A stretch of 64,000 nucleotides of DNA from Mycobacterium marseillense. Its GTDB lineage: Bacteria > Actinomycetota > Actinomycetes > Mycobacteriales > Mycobacteriaceae. The notes under the pieces are model-generated. The model was not told where the DNA came from, did not search any database, and saw only the letters and a program-made list of their open reading frames with translations. Positions 47,534 through 56,718 of the stretch are shown here, one piece after another. Both the position numbers and the translations under genes were made by a program. The stretch covers positions 3,472,001-3,536,000 of the forward strand of contig NZ_AP022584.1 of the NCBI RefSeq assembly GCF_010731675.1, in the 5' to 3' direction. Each line of letters begins with the position of its first letter. Within the stretch, counting starts at the first letter, position 1.

Positions 47534-48256
47534 GTGGCTGACAACGAGGCTTCAGGTGACACACCAGAACGCACTCATCAACGGAAAAACGCCCGCCGTG
47601 CTCCTGGCGAGGGGCGGCTATTACTCTTGGACGCCGCGAAGGAACTATTTGCGGAGTCGGGGTACGCGCGAACGACAACCCGGATGATTGCCGAACGCGC
47701 GGGCGTAGCTGAAGCTTTGCTGTTCCGAAACTTCGGCTCTAAGGCCGCCCTCTTCACTGACGTGACCTTGGGACCTTTCAAGCAATTCATCGACGATTGG
47801 AAGAGTGAACACGGTGACGACCAGGCAGGAACTCCGCCTGAAGAACTCGCACCCGAACTGATCGGACGGTTCTACGACCTCTTCCGTGACAACCGTGGAT
47901 TGATGATCACCTACATCGCGACGAGCGTGTTCGATCCCGAAGTTGTCAGCCTGGAAAAGGCACCGCTGTTCATGGAAACGATCGACACCCTCGCACGGTG
48001 GAGCGAAAAGACGTTCATCGATGCTGGCGGGGTGGATCAGGTCGATATTTTGGTGGCCAACCGGGCATACGTCGGCATGCTGTTGTCGATGGCCCTGTTC
48101 GAAGACTGGTTGATGACCAAGGTCGGCCGGCGTCCGAGCAGAGACCAGATCGTTGCAGAGTTGTCCCGATTGATTCTGTACGGAATGAGCCGCCCAGGTC
48201 ATCCCGGTTCGCACCCCGCCGCTCAAGGCGATACAGCTACGCATGGCCGAGACTAA
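47534..48256 (+). CDS. TetR family regulator, candidate master of the cluster
   Basis: A 240-residue TetR protein. After a basic N-terminal tail the DNA-binding domain reads TTTRMIAERAGVAEALLFRNF near residue 53. The ligand domain is typical in length. GTG 47534 with GAGGAG upstream. It is the only intact regulator gene among the six operator sites, so it is the natural candidate to bind them, although no copy of the site lies in its own 133-bp upstream gap. Its stop overlaps the convergent FadD stop by 4 bp. Confidence 0.85.
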   Translation: MADNEASGDTPERTHQRKNARRAPGEGRLLLLDAAKELFAESGYARTTTRMIAERAGVAEALLFRNFGSKAALFTDVTLGPFKQFIDDWKSEHGDDQAGTPPEELAPELIGRFYDLFRDNRGLMITYIATSVFDPEVVSLEKAPLFMETIDTLARWSEKTFIDAGGVDQVDILVANRAYVGMLLSMALFEDWLMTKVGRRPSRDQIVAELSRLILYGMSRPGHPGSHPAAQGDTATHGRD

Positions 48257-49806
48257 ATCGCTCTGCTGGTTCCCGCCCAGTACGGGTCACGGAGTTTTCT
48301 CTTGAATATCTTGCCCGATTCCTCTCGCGGTAATTCAGCGCTGAATTCGATTACTTTGGGTATCTTGTAGTCGGCGATGTGTTCGCGGAGGAACGCTTTG
48401 ATCTCATCCGGTCCCACTGAGCTGCCCGGGACAGGCTGCACCACCGCCGCGAGCACTTCACCAAGATGCTCGTCGGGAATCCCGAACACCGCGCAGTCAG
48501 CCACTTCCGGCATACCCCCCAACGCGGCTTCAACCTCCGCCGGATAGATGTTGGTGCCTCCCATGATCACCAGATCGGCCTTGCGGTCACAGACATAGAG
48601 AAAGCCATCTCCGTCCAGGTAGCCCAGGTCACCTGATGCCAGCAGCAAGTTGTCCGCCCCGGTATCGGTGGTCCTACCGTGGTAGGTGAAGCCTGGAAGC
48701 ATGTCCAGCCGGGAATGGATTTCACCGACTTCTCCCGCGGGCAGTTCCTGCCCGTCGGGAGCGAGGATTTTGACGGTGGCACCCTCGACCGGGTGGCCAA
48801 CTGTTCCCGGGTGCGCAAGCCATTCCTCGCTGGAGCAGAAGGCGACGGCCCCCGTCTCGGTGGAACCGTAAAACTCGTAGATCACCGGACCCCACCATTC
48901 GATCATTCGCCGCTTGACATCAGGAGGGCACGGCGCCGCGGTATGGGTTACATGCACTAGTGAGTCCACGTCGTAACTGTTTCGCACTCGCTCCGGCAGG
49001 TTGAGGAGTTGTACGAACATCGTCGGAACCAACTGGAGCGTGGTGATCTTGTATCGATCGATCAGCGCAAGCAGGCCCTCGGCGTCGAATCGAGACTGCA
49101 GTACGGCCATGGCCCCAACCTGCAATGCGAACATCGCAGTGGCATTGGGCGCGCTGTGATACATAGGGGCTGAAATGATGGTCCTGCTGCCTTCGGTCAA
49201 GCCCAGTGTCTGCTGGGCGGCCACCGCGAATGCAGCACGTTGTTCGGCGGTGAAGGCCTGCCGCCGCACCCCTTTGGGCCGCCCTGTGGTGCCGGATGTG
49301 TACACCATGCTGGTTGACGAAGTCCGGGGTGGTCCGTCCCATGGGTCCTGGGCGCCAAGCCACGCCGCCCAGTGAATGTCGCCATCGGACGCCGCCTGGT
49401 CGCTCGCGGTACCGCCATGAGATTGGACCACGTGCTCAGGTGCATCGACGACGATCACCCTGACCGCCGATGATAATTCATCGCGAATCGGGCCAAGGAG
49501 ATCCGCATGAGCGATCAGTACCGAGGCGCCTGAATCTTCCAGGATGTACTGGACTTCGGCGGCCTTGAAATGCCAGTTGATCGGTACCGTTATCGCGCCC
49601 AGCATCCCGGCTCCAGCGGTCACCTCCAGGATGGGGACATCGTTTCGCATGAGAAACGCCACGCGGTCTCCGTCACGTACGTTCAAGGAAGCCAAACCAC
49701 TGGCCACCCGTGCAGCGTTGGCGAGAATCGCTGCCCGAGAATGAAATTCGGCACCCGAGAGGAAGCCTGGGTTCGTTGCGAATGCGCCATCTGCCGTGCT
49801 CGTCAC
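48253..49806 (-). CDS. Acyl-CoA synthetase (FadD-type)
   Basis: A 517-residue ANL ligase. P-loop SMVYTSGTTGRPKGVRRQ near residue 165, A5 EFYGSTETGAV near 310, hinge CDRKADLVIMGGTNIYP near 405, catalytic Lys in REESGKIFKRKL. It differs from the two paralogous synthetases in this cluster and resembles in its central AAPCPPDVKRRMIEWWG part the ligase at 6652. GTG 49806 overlaps the stop of the gene before it as GTGA. Last gene of a five-gene operon. Confidence 0.88.
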   Translation of the reverse strand: MTSTADGAFATNPGFLSGAEFHSRAAILANAARVASGLASLNVRDGDRVAFLMRNDVPILEVTAGAGMLGAITVPINWHFKAAEVQYILEDSGASVLIAHADLLGPIRDELSSAVRVIVVDAPEHVVQSHGGTASDQAASDGDIHWAAWLGAQDPWDGPPRTSSTSMVYTSGTTGRPKGVRRQAFTAEQRAAFAVAAQQTLGLTEGSRTIISAPMYHSAPNATAMFALQVGAMAVLQSRFDAEGLLALIDRYKITTLQLVPTMFVQLLNLPERVRNSYDVDSLVHVTHTAAPCPPDVKRRMIEWWGPVIYEFYGSTETGAVAFCSSEEWLAHPGTVGHPVEGATVKILAPDGQELPAGEVGEIHSRLDMLPGFTYHGRTTDTGADNLLLASGDLGYLDGDGFLYVCDRKADLVIMGGTNIYPAEVEAALGGMPEVADCAVFGIPDEHLGEVLAAVVQPVPGSSVGPDEIKAFLREHIADYKIPKVIEFSAELPREESGKIFKRKLRDPYWAGTSRAI

Positions 49807-51410
49807 GATTTCACGTCCCACTCTTCGTTGGTCGGCCAAGCGTCGCGCAGCAACTGCTTGACCACCTTTCCCGTGGCGTTGGTTGGTAGTTCTTCGCACC
49901 GCATCCACCATCGACTCGGAACTTCGAAGTACGCCAATGTCTCCGAAACGAACGCCTTGAGTTCGGCGGGCACTATCGTCCTTCCTTCACGCGGAACCAC
50001 CACGGCCGCGACGGTTTCGCCGAACTCCTCGTCCGGCATACCGATCACTGCTACGTCGGCAACCGCTGGATGTTCTCTGATCGCGGCTTCCACGTTCGCT
50101 GCTGCGATGTTCTCACCGCCGCGGATGATCACGTCCTTAATCCGGCCCTCGATGAACAGATAACCTTCATCGTCGATGCGCCCGATGTCGCCGGTGTGAA
50201 GCCAGCCCGCCGTATCGATGACGCTTGGCTCGGGACTCGCGAGATACCCGGTCATGTTTGTCGGAGAACGAGCGATGATCTCACCCTTACCTGAGTCGTC
50301 GGGGTCTTTGATTTTCAACTCCACAACAGGGAGTGGCCGTCCAACCGTGCCCGGCCGGGAATGCATGTCCCGGCCCGTGGCGACAGTCAACGTGCCCCCT
50401 GCCTCCGTCATGCCGTAAATCGTTCCGGCGCTGCGAACGGTGCTCGGAAATGCCGCCCGGACCTGCTCGATCATCTGGGGTGTCACTCGAGTTCCGGAGA
50501 CGGTCACGGATCGCAGGCTCGAGGTGTTGCGAGCTGTGATGTCGGGATGATCGATTACGCGGTTGATCATGGTCGGCACGGCTCCCCAAGAATGCACCCG
50601 CTCCGTCTCGATGAGCCGGAGAATCGTCGCGGCATCGAAACGTCCGATGTGAATCACGAGCTTGCCGCCCGTCAGCAGCGCACCGAAGATCGACTGGATT
50701 CCACCCATGTGAAAGAGCGGCACTGTTATCAGTGTGATGGCGCCCTGATGATCCGCGGGCAGATCCGACGGCAACCGCTTCTTCACGACGAGGAAGTTTT
50801 GTTGATTCGCGATCACCGACCGGTGAGAGAGTTCGGCTGCCTTTGGCGCACCCGTTGTGCCGGAGGTGAATACAACGACCGCGGGCAAATCCTCCTCGAA
50901 CGGACCCTCCTCGACCAGCGACGAACCGCACCTCGTCGCCGTCAAATTCAGCGGTATCCGCATCACCGGATACTCATCCGGGATCATCTGCGCGCGGCGA
51001 TCATCAGCGATCACCAAGACCGGCGTCGCCACCGAAAGCGCGTGATCGAGCTCTTTACCACTCCACCATGCGTTACCGCTTACCACCGTCGCACCCGAAG
51101 CCAGCACTGCGAAAAACGCCACAATCCAATCCGCGCTGTTCCCACTGAGCAACAGCACGTGATCGCCTGACCGCACGCCATGCGCTTCACGAAGCTGCCA
51201 CTTCACGGCATCAACACAGCCCAGAAACTGGTCAAAAGTGAGTCTGCGATCGCCCTCAACGAGGAACTCGCGTTCGCCCCACCGGACGGCGTCTTCCAGG
51301 AATCCACAGACGGTGCGCCACCGATTCACATAGGCCAAATAGGGTGGGGTCGTGTCGAGGCGTTCGACATCGGTGCCCCAGTTGCTCTGATCATGCATTG
51401 CTGAGATCAC
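49803..51410 (-). CDS. Acyl-CoA synthetase (FadD-type)
   Basis: A 535-residue ANL ligase. P-loop VVFTSGTTGAPKAAELSH near residue 181, A5 YGMTEAGGTL near 337, hinge GRIKDVIIRGGENIAA near 430, catalytic Lys NATGKVVKQLL. GTG 51410 overlaps the thiolase-like gene stop as GTGA and has GGAGG 4 bp before it; an ATG at 51398 is the alternative. Probably a paralogue of the synthetase at 43360, perhaps for a different intermediate of the same route. Confidence 0.88.
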   Translation of the reverse strand: MISAMHDQSNWGTDVERLDTTPPYLAYVNRWRTVCGFLEDAVRWGEREFLVEGDRRLTFDQFLGCVDAVKWQLREAHGVRSGDHVLLLSGNSADWIVAFFAVLASGATVVSGNAWWSGKELDHALSVATPVLVIADDRRAQMIPDEYPVMRIPLNLTATRCGSSLVEEGPFEEDLPAVVVFTSGTTGAPKAAELSHRSVIANQQNFLVVKKRLPSDLPADHQGAITLITVPLFHMGGIQSIFGALLTGGKLVIHIGRFDAATILRLIETERVHSWGAVPTMINRVIDHPDITARNTSSLRSVTVSGTRVTPQMIEQVRAAFPSTVRSAGTIYGMTEAGGTLTVATGRDMHSRPGTVGRPLPVVELKIKDPDDSGKGEIIARSPTNMTGYLASPEPSVIDTAGWLHTGDIGRIDDEGYLFIEGRIKDVIIRGGENIAAANVEAAIREHPAVADVAVIGMPDEEFGETVAAVVVPREGRTIVPAELKAFVSETLAYFEVPSRWWMRCEELPTNATGKVVKQLLRDAWPTNEEWDVKS

Positions 51411-52942
51411 CTGTCCTCCACGGTAATCGAGTGGCTGGCGACGTCGAATGTCCCGTCACCTACAGCGCGAACGCGCCGACCGCAGAACTCCTCCGTCATC
51501 ATCTCTTCAGCCAAGGAACTGTTATCGCTCGAAAGGATCATCCGTCGACCGTCGGGCGTTTCGGTGACCGCAATCGCCCTGGCCTCACCCGGTTTGCTTT
51601 TTCTCGGTGCCAGCACGGTATAGCCGACAATCGATGCGGTGCCGACATGGTTCTCAATGAGTTCCTTTGGAGGACATTGCGAAACAAAGTTGTTTGACAC
51701 GTCGAATGATCGGAACTGGTTCTGCGCCGGCAGTGCTGACCACACTGAGAACGCCTGCTTAGTGAGCACGCCAGATACTGACGAAATCAACCCCGTGCGA
51801 TCCGTATCACGCAGGACTAGCGCAAGTTGGGCAGTGGCGTGAAGCACAAAATTATTGAACGGACCGCCCGCATAACGCATTCCGCCCATGAAAGACGGAA
51901 TCGGCGTGTCTGAAGTCAGGCCCAATGCCGCTGCATGGGATTGGATCGCGATCGGAAAGCAAGAGTATAGCTCCACCAGATCAAGAGCTTGCGCCGTTAT
52001 TTCGGCGTGGCCGAGGGCAGCCGCCGCGGCCTGTCGAGCGCCTGGCGCCTCCCCCAAATTCTTCCGACGAGTCAGCGGCACCATCGCATTTGACAGGGCG
52101 CTTGACACCGGATAGATCCATCGCGAGGGGTCGACCCCAAGCTGTCGCGCCTTATCGACTGACGTGAGAAGCAAGGCAGAAGCTTGGTCCACGCTCCAGC
52201 GGCTGACGTGCTCATTACGGTATGGGAATGCAATAACCGGATTGTCCGGAGCATCGGAAGTAACGGCGTCAACAGTTACCGGCGAACGCTTCCACGCGTA
52301 GGGGTTGCGCGCCGCGATCTCGCTAAGCCCGCTGTAGAGCGCCGCGGTATCGGACAGGTCGTCATTGACCGACTGACCGCGGGCCGCACGAGCCGCCGTC
52401 GCAATGATTGCGTAGGCACCGACGGCATCTTGACCGAGACCCGCCGCGATCTCTTCGGGAAGCATGATCGACGAGTCTGCACGCCACGCCTCATCAGGTT
52501 CCGTTTCCTGCTGCTCGTCGTCGAGTTCAAGACCACGCTTGGTTGCACACAACAGGCGAAAGCCCGCCTCGCCTCCGGTGATGAGGCAGACATCCGCAGC
52601 TCCGTCCACGATCTTGGTGCACGCGTCCGCCAGAAGCGATTCTTGCAGTACGCCCACACGGGCCAAGATCGAAGTCGCCGTGGTTGCTCCGAAGGACGTG
52701 GCGATCGCACGGCCGGGATCGCGGTAGTGCCAACGCCCCTTTGGTACGTACACACGATCAATCTCTGTGAGCACCTCCGGCTTGCCGGCGTCTTGCGCCG
52801 CAGCGGCAGTCGCTCGCCGCATCAGCGTGAGTGGCTCGTCTGCAATTAAAGGCTCGGCGATGCGCTGGCTCTCGAGACCGACGCCAACTAAAACGGGAGT
52901 TCGACCAGCGACCTCGCGATGATCACGAATCACCCGCGTCAT
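51407..52942 (-). CDS. Thiolase-like protein (acetyl-CoA acetyltransferase, Rv0914c type)
   Basis: A 511-residue thiolase-superfamily protein. LDLVELYSCFPIAIQ and GGMRYAGGPFNN are hallmarks of the mycobacterial Rv0914c-like group, and the last 100 residues look like an added OB-fold domain. The N-terminal region, where true thiolases keep their acyl-accepting Cys, reads VLQESLLADACTKIVDGAAD and does not fit the usual CSSG-type motif. It may be an aldolase-like or lipid-transfer relative that cleaves a side chain. ATG 52942 overlaps the MaoC gene by 20 bp; a TTG at 52963 is possible. Confidence 0.82.
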   Translation of the reverse strand: MTRVIRDHREVAGRTPVLVGVGLESQRIAEPLIADEPLTLMRRATAAAAQDAGKPEVLTEIDRVYVPKGRWHYRDPGRAIATSFGATTATSILARVGVLQESLLADACTKIVDGAADVCLITGGEAGFRLLCATKRGLELDDEQQETEPDEAWRADSSIMLPEEIAAGLGQDAVGAYAIIATAARAARGQSVNDDLSDTAALYSGLSEIAARNPYAWKRSPVTVDAVTSDAPDNPVIAFPYRNEHVSRWSVDQASALLLTSVDKARQLGVDPSRWIYPVSSALSNAMVPLTRRKNLGEAPGARQAAAAALGHAEITAQALDLVELYSCFPIAIQSHAAALGLTSDTPIPSFMGGMRYAGGPFNNFVLHATAQLALVLRDTDRTGLISSVSGVLTKQAFSVWSALPAQNQFRSFDVSNNFVSQCPPKELIENHVGTASIVGYTVLAPRKSKPGEARAIAVTETPDGRRMILSSDNSSLAEEMMTEEFCGRRVRAVGDGTFDVASHSITVEDR

Positions 52943-53399
52943 CACAATCCTGTTGAAAGACAACGGTCGCCGAGGCCAACGTCGTCTTGCCTACTCGATC
53001 GTTCTCCAGCCATAGATCCAGGTCCACCACCGGTCTGCCTTTGGAGTCGATTTGCTTCTGGCAAATCTGGCCACCAGAACACACCCTGTCACCGAAAGAG
53101 TTCATTTGACGCATCCGAAGTGTGAATCGCTCGATCCATCCAGAATCACCCACCCAGTCCGAGGCGACCTTGAACAACATCGCACTAGTCCAGCCCGTGT
53201 TGAGGAACACCGAACTATGTCCGCTGTCGAGGGCGAACCCGAGGTCGTGATGCACACGATTCCAGTCTTGTGATCCGCTGACCTGCAGTGCGACAGTGGT
53301 CCAATCCACTGTTACTTCAGCGCCTATCAGCTGCTGATCAACCTCGACTTCGGCCCATTCGGGCCCGCCCAATGCACGCTCGTTCCCCCGCCTATTCAT
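52923..53399 (-). CDS. MaoC-type hot-dog hydratase subunit
   Basis: A 158-residue single hot-dog domain. QDWNRVHHDLGFA near residue 43 is the hydratase-2 motif with the Asp-His pair. ATG 53399 overlaps the stop of the upstream hot-dog gene by 8 bp. In steroid side-chain degradation two such small proteins (as in ChsH1/ChsH2) pair up to hydrate an enoyl-CoA, and the adjacent 209-residue protein is the likely partner. Confidence 0.83.
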   Translation of the reverse strand: MNRRGNERALGGPEWAEVEVDQQLIGAEVTVDWTTVALQVSGSQDWNRVHHDLGFALDSGHSSVFLNTGWTSAMLFKVASDWVGDSGWIERFTLRMRQMNSFGDRVCSGGQICQKQIDSKGRPVVDLDLWLENDRVGKTTLASATVVFQQDCDDAGDS

Positions 53400-54021
53400 C
53401 GCCGCCGTCACTTCCCTCGGCAGCAATCTGGCGCTTCGAACGGTGCACGAGAACCGAATTGCGACACGCCGCAACGAACTGTTCACGTTGATTGGTAAAG
53501 CGCCGCTCGGTGACGATGCAAACCGCCTGCGGATCGATCTTGATCGGCTTGAAGAAAATATCGGCAATTCGCGTCTCCGACGAGAGCCGGTCCCCGATCC
53601 GTACTGGTCTCCTGTACTCCCACGCCACCTCGAGGTTGATGCCTCGGTCACCTGGAGTTGGTACACCATATGTCCAGCCTGGGCGACGGACACCCGACTT
53701 CGGTTTCCGAGGCCATGGCCCCCCACCCGCGAAATAAGGCAGGAGCGGACCCGGTGCGATAACCTCGCCATACGGTCCGCTACGGGCCACTTCAGGATCG
53801 AGAAACAGCGGATTCAAATCGTGGATCATGTTGCAGTAGCGCCGTATCGGATCGTATTCGACCGGGTACCTTCCTTCGCTGCGGTCGACGACCACACCGA
53901 TCCAATCAGACCTGACACAGTCGATGTCGTAATCATCGCGCGTCAAGATGTCTCCAGACTCGAATGGCGAAGCGAGTGGGCAACGATTCAACCCGGTGGG
54001 TGGTCCCATGGGCACGTCCAT
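53392..54021 (-). CDS. MaoC N-terminal-type (FAS1-like dehydratase) subunit
   Basis: A 209-residue protein with one hot-dog domain of the MaoC_dehydrat_N kind: PIRRYCNMIHDLNPLFLDPEV near residue 60 and IAPGPLLPYF near 90. The Asp-His pair is not in the usual place, so it probably supplies the non-catalytic or acyl-binding half of a heteromeric hydratase. ATG 54021 lies 12 bp from a -10-like TAAGCT, itself 3 bp from operator site 2, so the leader is very short. First gene of the operon that runs to 48253. Confidence 0.8.
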   Translation of the reverse strand: MDVPMGPPTGLNRCPLASPFESGDILTRDDYDIDCVRSDWIGVVVDRSEGRYPVEYDPIRRYCNMIHDLNPLFLDPEVARSGPYGEVIAPGPLLPYFAGGGPWPRKPKSGVRRPGWTYGVPTPGDRGINLEVAWEYRRPVRIGDRLSSETRIADIFFKPIKIDPQAVCIVTERRFTNQREQFVAACRNSVLVHRSKRQIAAEGSDGGDE

Positions 54022-54042
54022 TGAAGTTAATTTAGCTTATTA

Positions 54043-54054
54043 GTGAGTACTTGC
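54043..54054 (-). promoter_or_regulatory. Operator site 2 with minus-strand promoter
   Basis: GTGAGTACTTGC. On the minus strand it is followed after 3 bp by a -10-like TAAGCT (54039-54034) and then the start of the hot-dog gene. Controls the five-gene operon 48253-54021. Confidence 0.65.
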
Positions 54055-54205
54055 TTACAAGCCTATATCGATGTCTCGCAGGAAGTCAACATGCGTCGTG
54101 TCGTCTGACAGCTGCGCGCCGATGCCCGCGGCGAGCTCGGTTGAGGGCGGGCGGCGCCCCCGGCCTTCCAACCGCGGTTGTCGCCAACGGCCGCTATTGA
54201 ACAAA
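54055..54205. other. Region between the two divergent promoters
   Basis: About 150 bp between operator sites 2 and 3. I see no gene; a short plus-strand frame (MSRRKSTCVVSSDSC...) has no family look. Confidence 0.4.
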
Positions 54206-54217
54206 GTAAGCACTTAC
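54206..54217 (+). promoter_or_regulatory. Operator site 3 with plus-strand promoter
   Basis: GTAAGCACTTAC, then 3 bp, then -10-like TACTAT (54221-54226), then 7 bp to the ATG at 54234. The transcript would start at or next to the ATG, i.e. leaderless. A second ACTTAC half-site follows immediately. Confidence 0.7.
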
Positions 54218-54233
54218 ACTTACTATCAGCTTT

Positions 54234-55433
54234 ATGACCGACCCTGGCGTCGAGCCGGACGCTACCTACGTCGAACGTCTGGCGCTCGACTTGATCGGGC
54301 TCAACAATCCTCGGACCATGCGCCGCCGAGAGTTCCTTGGGCTCTGGTTCGACGCCGGACTCACCTGGGTGCACTTTCCGAAGGGGCTTGGCGGGCTGGG
54401 CATTTCGCGCGGCCTACAAGCAGTAGCTGATCGCGTGTTGCGCGATGCAGGCGGCACACATTCGTTTACCGCCAACCCCATCGGGTACGGAATGGCCGGC
54501 CCAACACTAGTCGAACATGCTCGACCCGAGATTGCGCGAGAGCTGTTGCGTCCACTAGCTAGTTGCGAACACATCTGGTGCCAACTGTTCAGCGAACCGG
54601 GCGCCGGCTCTGACCTGGCCGGCCTCGCCACGATGGCGGTGCGCACTGGTGACGAATGGGCGGTCAACGGGCAGAAGGTTTGGACGAGCGGTGCTCAGGT
54701 CGCTCGGTACGGATTGCTGCTTGCCAGGACCGACCCCGACGCTCCCAAGCACAAGGGATTGACCTACTTCGTCGTCGACATGCATGCAGCCGGAGTGGAT
54801 GTTCGTCCACTCCGGCAGATCACGGGACACGCCGAGTTCAACGAAGTGTTCCTGTCCGATGTCCGAGTGCCGGATGCTCACAGGCTCGGCGAGCCAGGTG
54901 AGGGATGGCGCGTCGCGATGACGACGCTGACAAACGAGCGATCGGCCATCGGCGGCGGGGCGCCGGCTCGTGGTTCGGGGACGATCGCCGATGCGCTGTC
55001 GCTCTGGCGAAGCCGTCCCGACTTGCACACTCCTGCTCTCCGGCGGCGACTCGCACAGATCTGGGCTCGAGCCGAAGCTCAGCGCATTACCGGGCAGCGT
55101 GCGCGGGCGGCCGCGAAACTCGGTTCGCCAGGTCCAGAAGGTGCGATCTCGAAGCTGGTCTGGGCAGAACTCAATCAATCCGTCTACGAGTTATGCATGG
55201 ATCTGCTCGGTATGGAGGGCACATTGCACAACGGGTACGGCACGGTTGACGTGCTCCCCCGCCGCGACGAGCTTCATTCGATTCCACACTCGTTCCTCCG
55301 CTCGCGCGCGAACACCATTGAAGGCGGCACTTCCGAGGTACTGAGAAACATTCTCGGCGAACGCATCCTCGGATTGCCCGGAGATCTCCGGGCGGACGCC
55401 AACAAGCCCTGGAGGGAAATTCAACGTGGTTGA
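54234..55433 (+). CDS. Acyl-CoA dehydrogenase, catalytic subunit
   Basis: A 399-residue acyl-CoA dehydrogenase. QLFSEPGAGSDLAGL near residue 118 binds flavin and substrate; near the C-terminus NTIEGGTSEVLRNILGERIL has the glutamate at the place of the catalytic base. It overlaps the next gene by 8 bp. The pairing of one base-bearing and one base-lacking subunit is the mark of the heteromeric enzymes used in steroid side-chain breakdown (FadE26-27, FadE28-29). ATG 54234 has no ribosome site, which agrees with leaderless translation. Confidence 0.88.
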   Translation: MTDPGVEPDATYVERLALDLIGLNNPRTMRRREFLGLWFDAGLTWVHFPKGLGGLGISRGLQAVADRVLRDAGGTHSFTANPIGYGMAGPTLVEHARPEIARELLRPLASCEHIWCQLFSEPGAGSDLAGLATMAVRTGDEWAVNGQKVWTSGAQVARYGLLLARTDPDAPKHKGLTYFVVDMHAAGVDVRPLRQITGHAEFNEVFLSDVRVPDAHRLGEPGEGWRVAMTTLTNERSAIGGGAPARGSGTIADALSLWRSRPDLHTPALRRRLAQIWARAEAQRITGQRARAAAKLGSPGPEGAISKLVWAELNQSVYELCMDLLGMEGTLHNGYGTVDVLPRRDELHSIPHSFLRSRANTIEGGTSEVLRNILGERILGLPGDLRADANKPWREIQRG

Positions 55434-56535
55434 CCCGCTACCCGGTTATGCCCTCACAGTCGAGCAAGAAGACCTGCGTCAGACTCTTCGACGGTTCCTT
55501 GCCTCCACGACGCCCGAAAGTCAGGTGCGCGCGCTCGTGGACACGTCCAGCGGCTTCGACCGGGCCACCTGGAGTCGCCTAGGTGCTGAGCTCGGAGTAC
55601 TCGGACTCTCCGTCGCCGAGAACCTGGGCGGGTCCGGAGCGGGCTTGGTGGAACAGGCGATCGCCTGCGAGGAATTCGGACGAAATCTGTTCCCAGGACC
55701 GGTATTCGGCACCATTAACCTTGCCATTCCACTACTTTCGGCTCTCGAAGACGAATCCGTCCTCCCGTCAGTGATCAGCGGTGAGCGCACGGCTACCGTA
55801 GCTTTTCCGCACAGTAGCCCGGTGATGGACCTGTCGGCGATCACTGTGTCGCAGTTCGACGGAGTCCTGAACGGTCAGATGGCACAGGTGGTCGACGGCA
55901 CCACCGACGTCCTCATCATTGCGGCCAAACGCTCCGACGATTTCGGCCTTTACGTAGTAGAGGACGCCGACCGAGTAGAACTTCCCACGCTCGACCAAAC
56001 ACGCCGCCAGTCGCGGGTGATTCTCGATGATGTTCGGGGTATCGAACTTGCCACTGGTTCTGACGCCACCCGGGCAATCGAGACCGCGCTTTGCGCCGGC
56101 ACTGCGCTTTTAGCGGCCGAGCAAGTCGGTGGAGCCCAGCGGCTACTCGAGCTCTGCGTCGAGTACGCGGGAACGCGCTGGCAATTCGGTCGAAAGATCG
56201 GCTCGTTTCAAGCGATCAAGCACAGGTGCGCCGACATGCTCGTGCTCGTGGAACATGCCCGCTCGGCGGCCTACCATGCGGTCGGTTCGCTACAAACCGG
56301 CGCGGACGACGCGCAGCTGGTGACGAGCATGGCGAAAGCGATCTGCTCACAGGCGTTCCTGTCCATCGCCAATAGTGCAATTCAAATCCACGGGGGCATC
56401 GGCTTCACCTGGGAGCACCCAGCGCATCTCTACCTCAAGAGGGCCGTCACCGACGCAGCACTCCTCGGCAGTGCCGAGGTGCATCTGGACCGCATCGCAT
56501 CGATCGTCCTGGATCGTCCTCAAGACACTGCCTAA
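55426..56535 (+). CDS. Acyl-CoA dehydrogenase, non-catalytic subunit
   Basis: A 369-residue acyl-CoA dehydrogenase homologue. The fold is complete (QIHGGIGFTWEHPAHLYLKR near residue 322), but at the catalytic-base position it reads LLGSAEVHLDR, with no EGT/EGG glutamate, and the N-terminal flavin motif is degenerate. It is therefore best seen as the partner of the preceding gene in an alpha2beta2 enzyme. GTG 55426 lies inside the end of the upstream gene, which gives translational coupling. 56536-56718 holds no gene. Confidence 0.86.
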   Translation: MVDPLPGYALTVEQEDLRQTLRRFLASTTPESQVRALVDTSSGFDRATWSRLGAELGVLGLSVAENLGGSGAGLVEQAIACEEFGRNLFPGPVFGTINLAIPLLSALEDESVLPSVISGERTATVAFPHSSPVMDLSAITVSQFDGVLNGQMAQVVDGTTDVLIIAAKRSDDFGLYVVEDADRVELPTLDQTRRQSRVILDDVRGIELATGSDATRAIETALCAGTALLAAEQVGGAQRLLELCVEYAGTRWQFGRKIGSFQAIKHRCADMLVLVEHARSAAYHAVGSLQTGADDAQLVTSMAKAICSQAFLSIANSAIQIHGGIGFTWEHPAHLYLKRAVTDAALLGSAEVHLDRIASIVLDRPQDTA

Positions 56536-56718
56536 CTCGGGGCTCTGGCTCCACGGTGCGACCCGCGCGCAGGCTCGGGCGACAACCCAACCTCACGGAT
56601 TTAGGTCGATGCACCGTCACATCGCGCGGCATCCAAATCCGCTGTCAGTGAAGTTGAATTGGAGCGAATCGCGGCATGCAAGGCACACCTTTTCGGATTT
56701 CTCCGCCGAACCCAGTGG

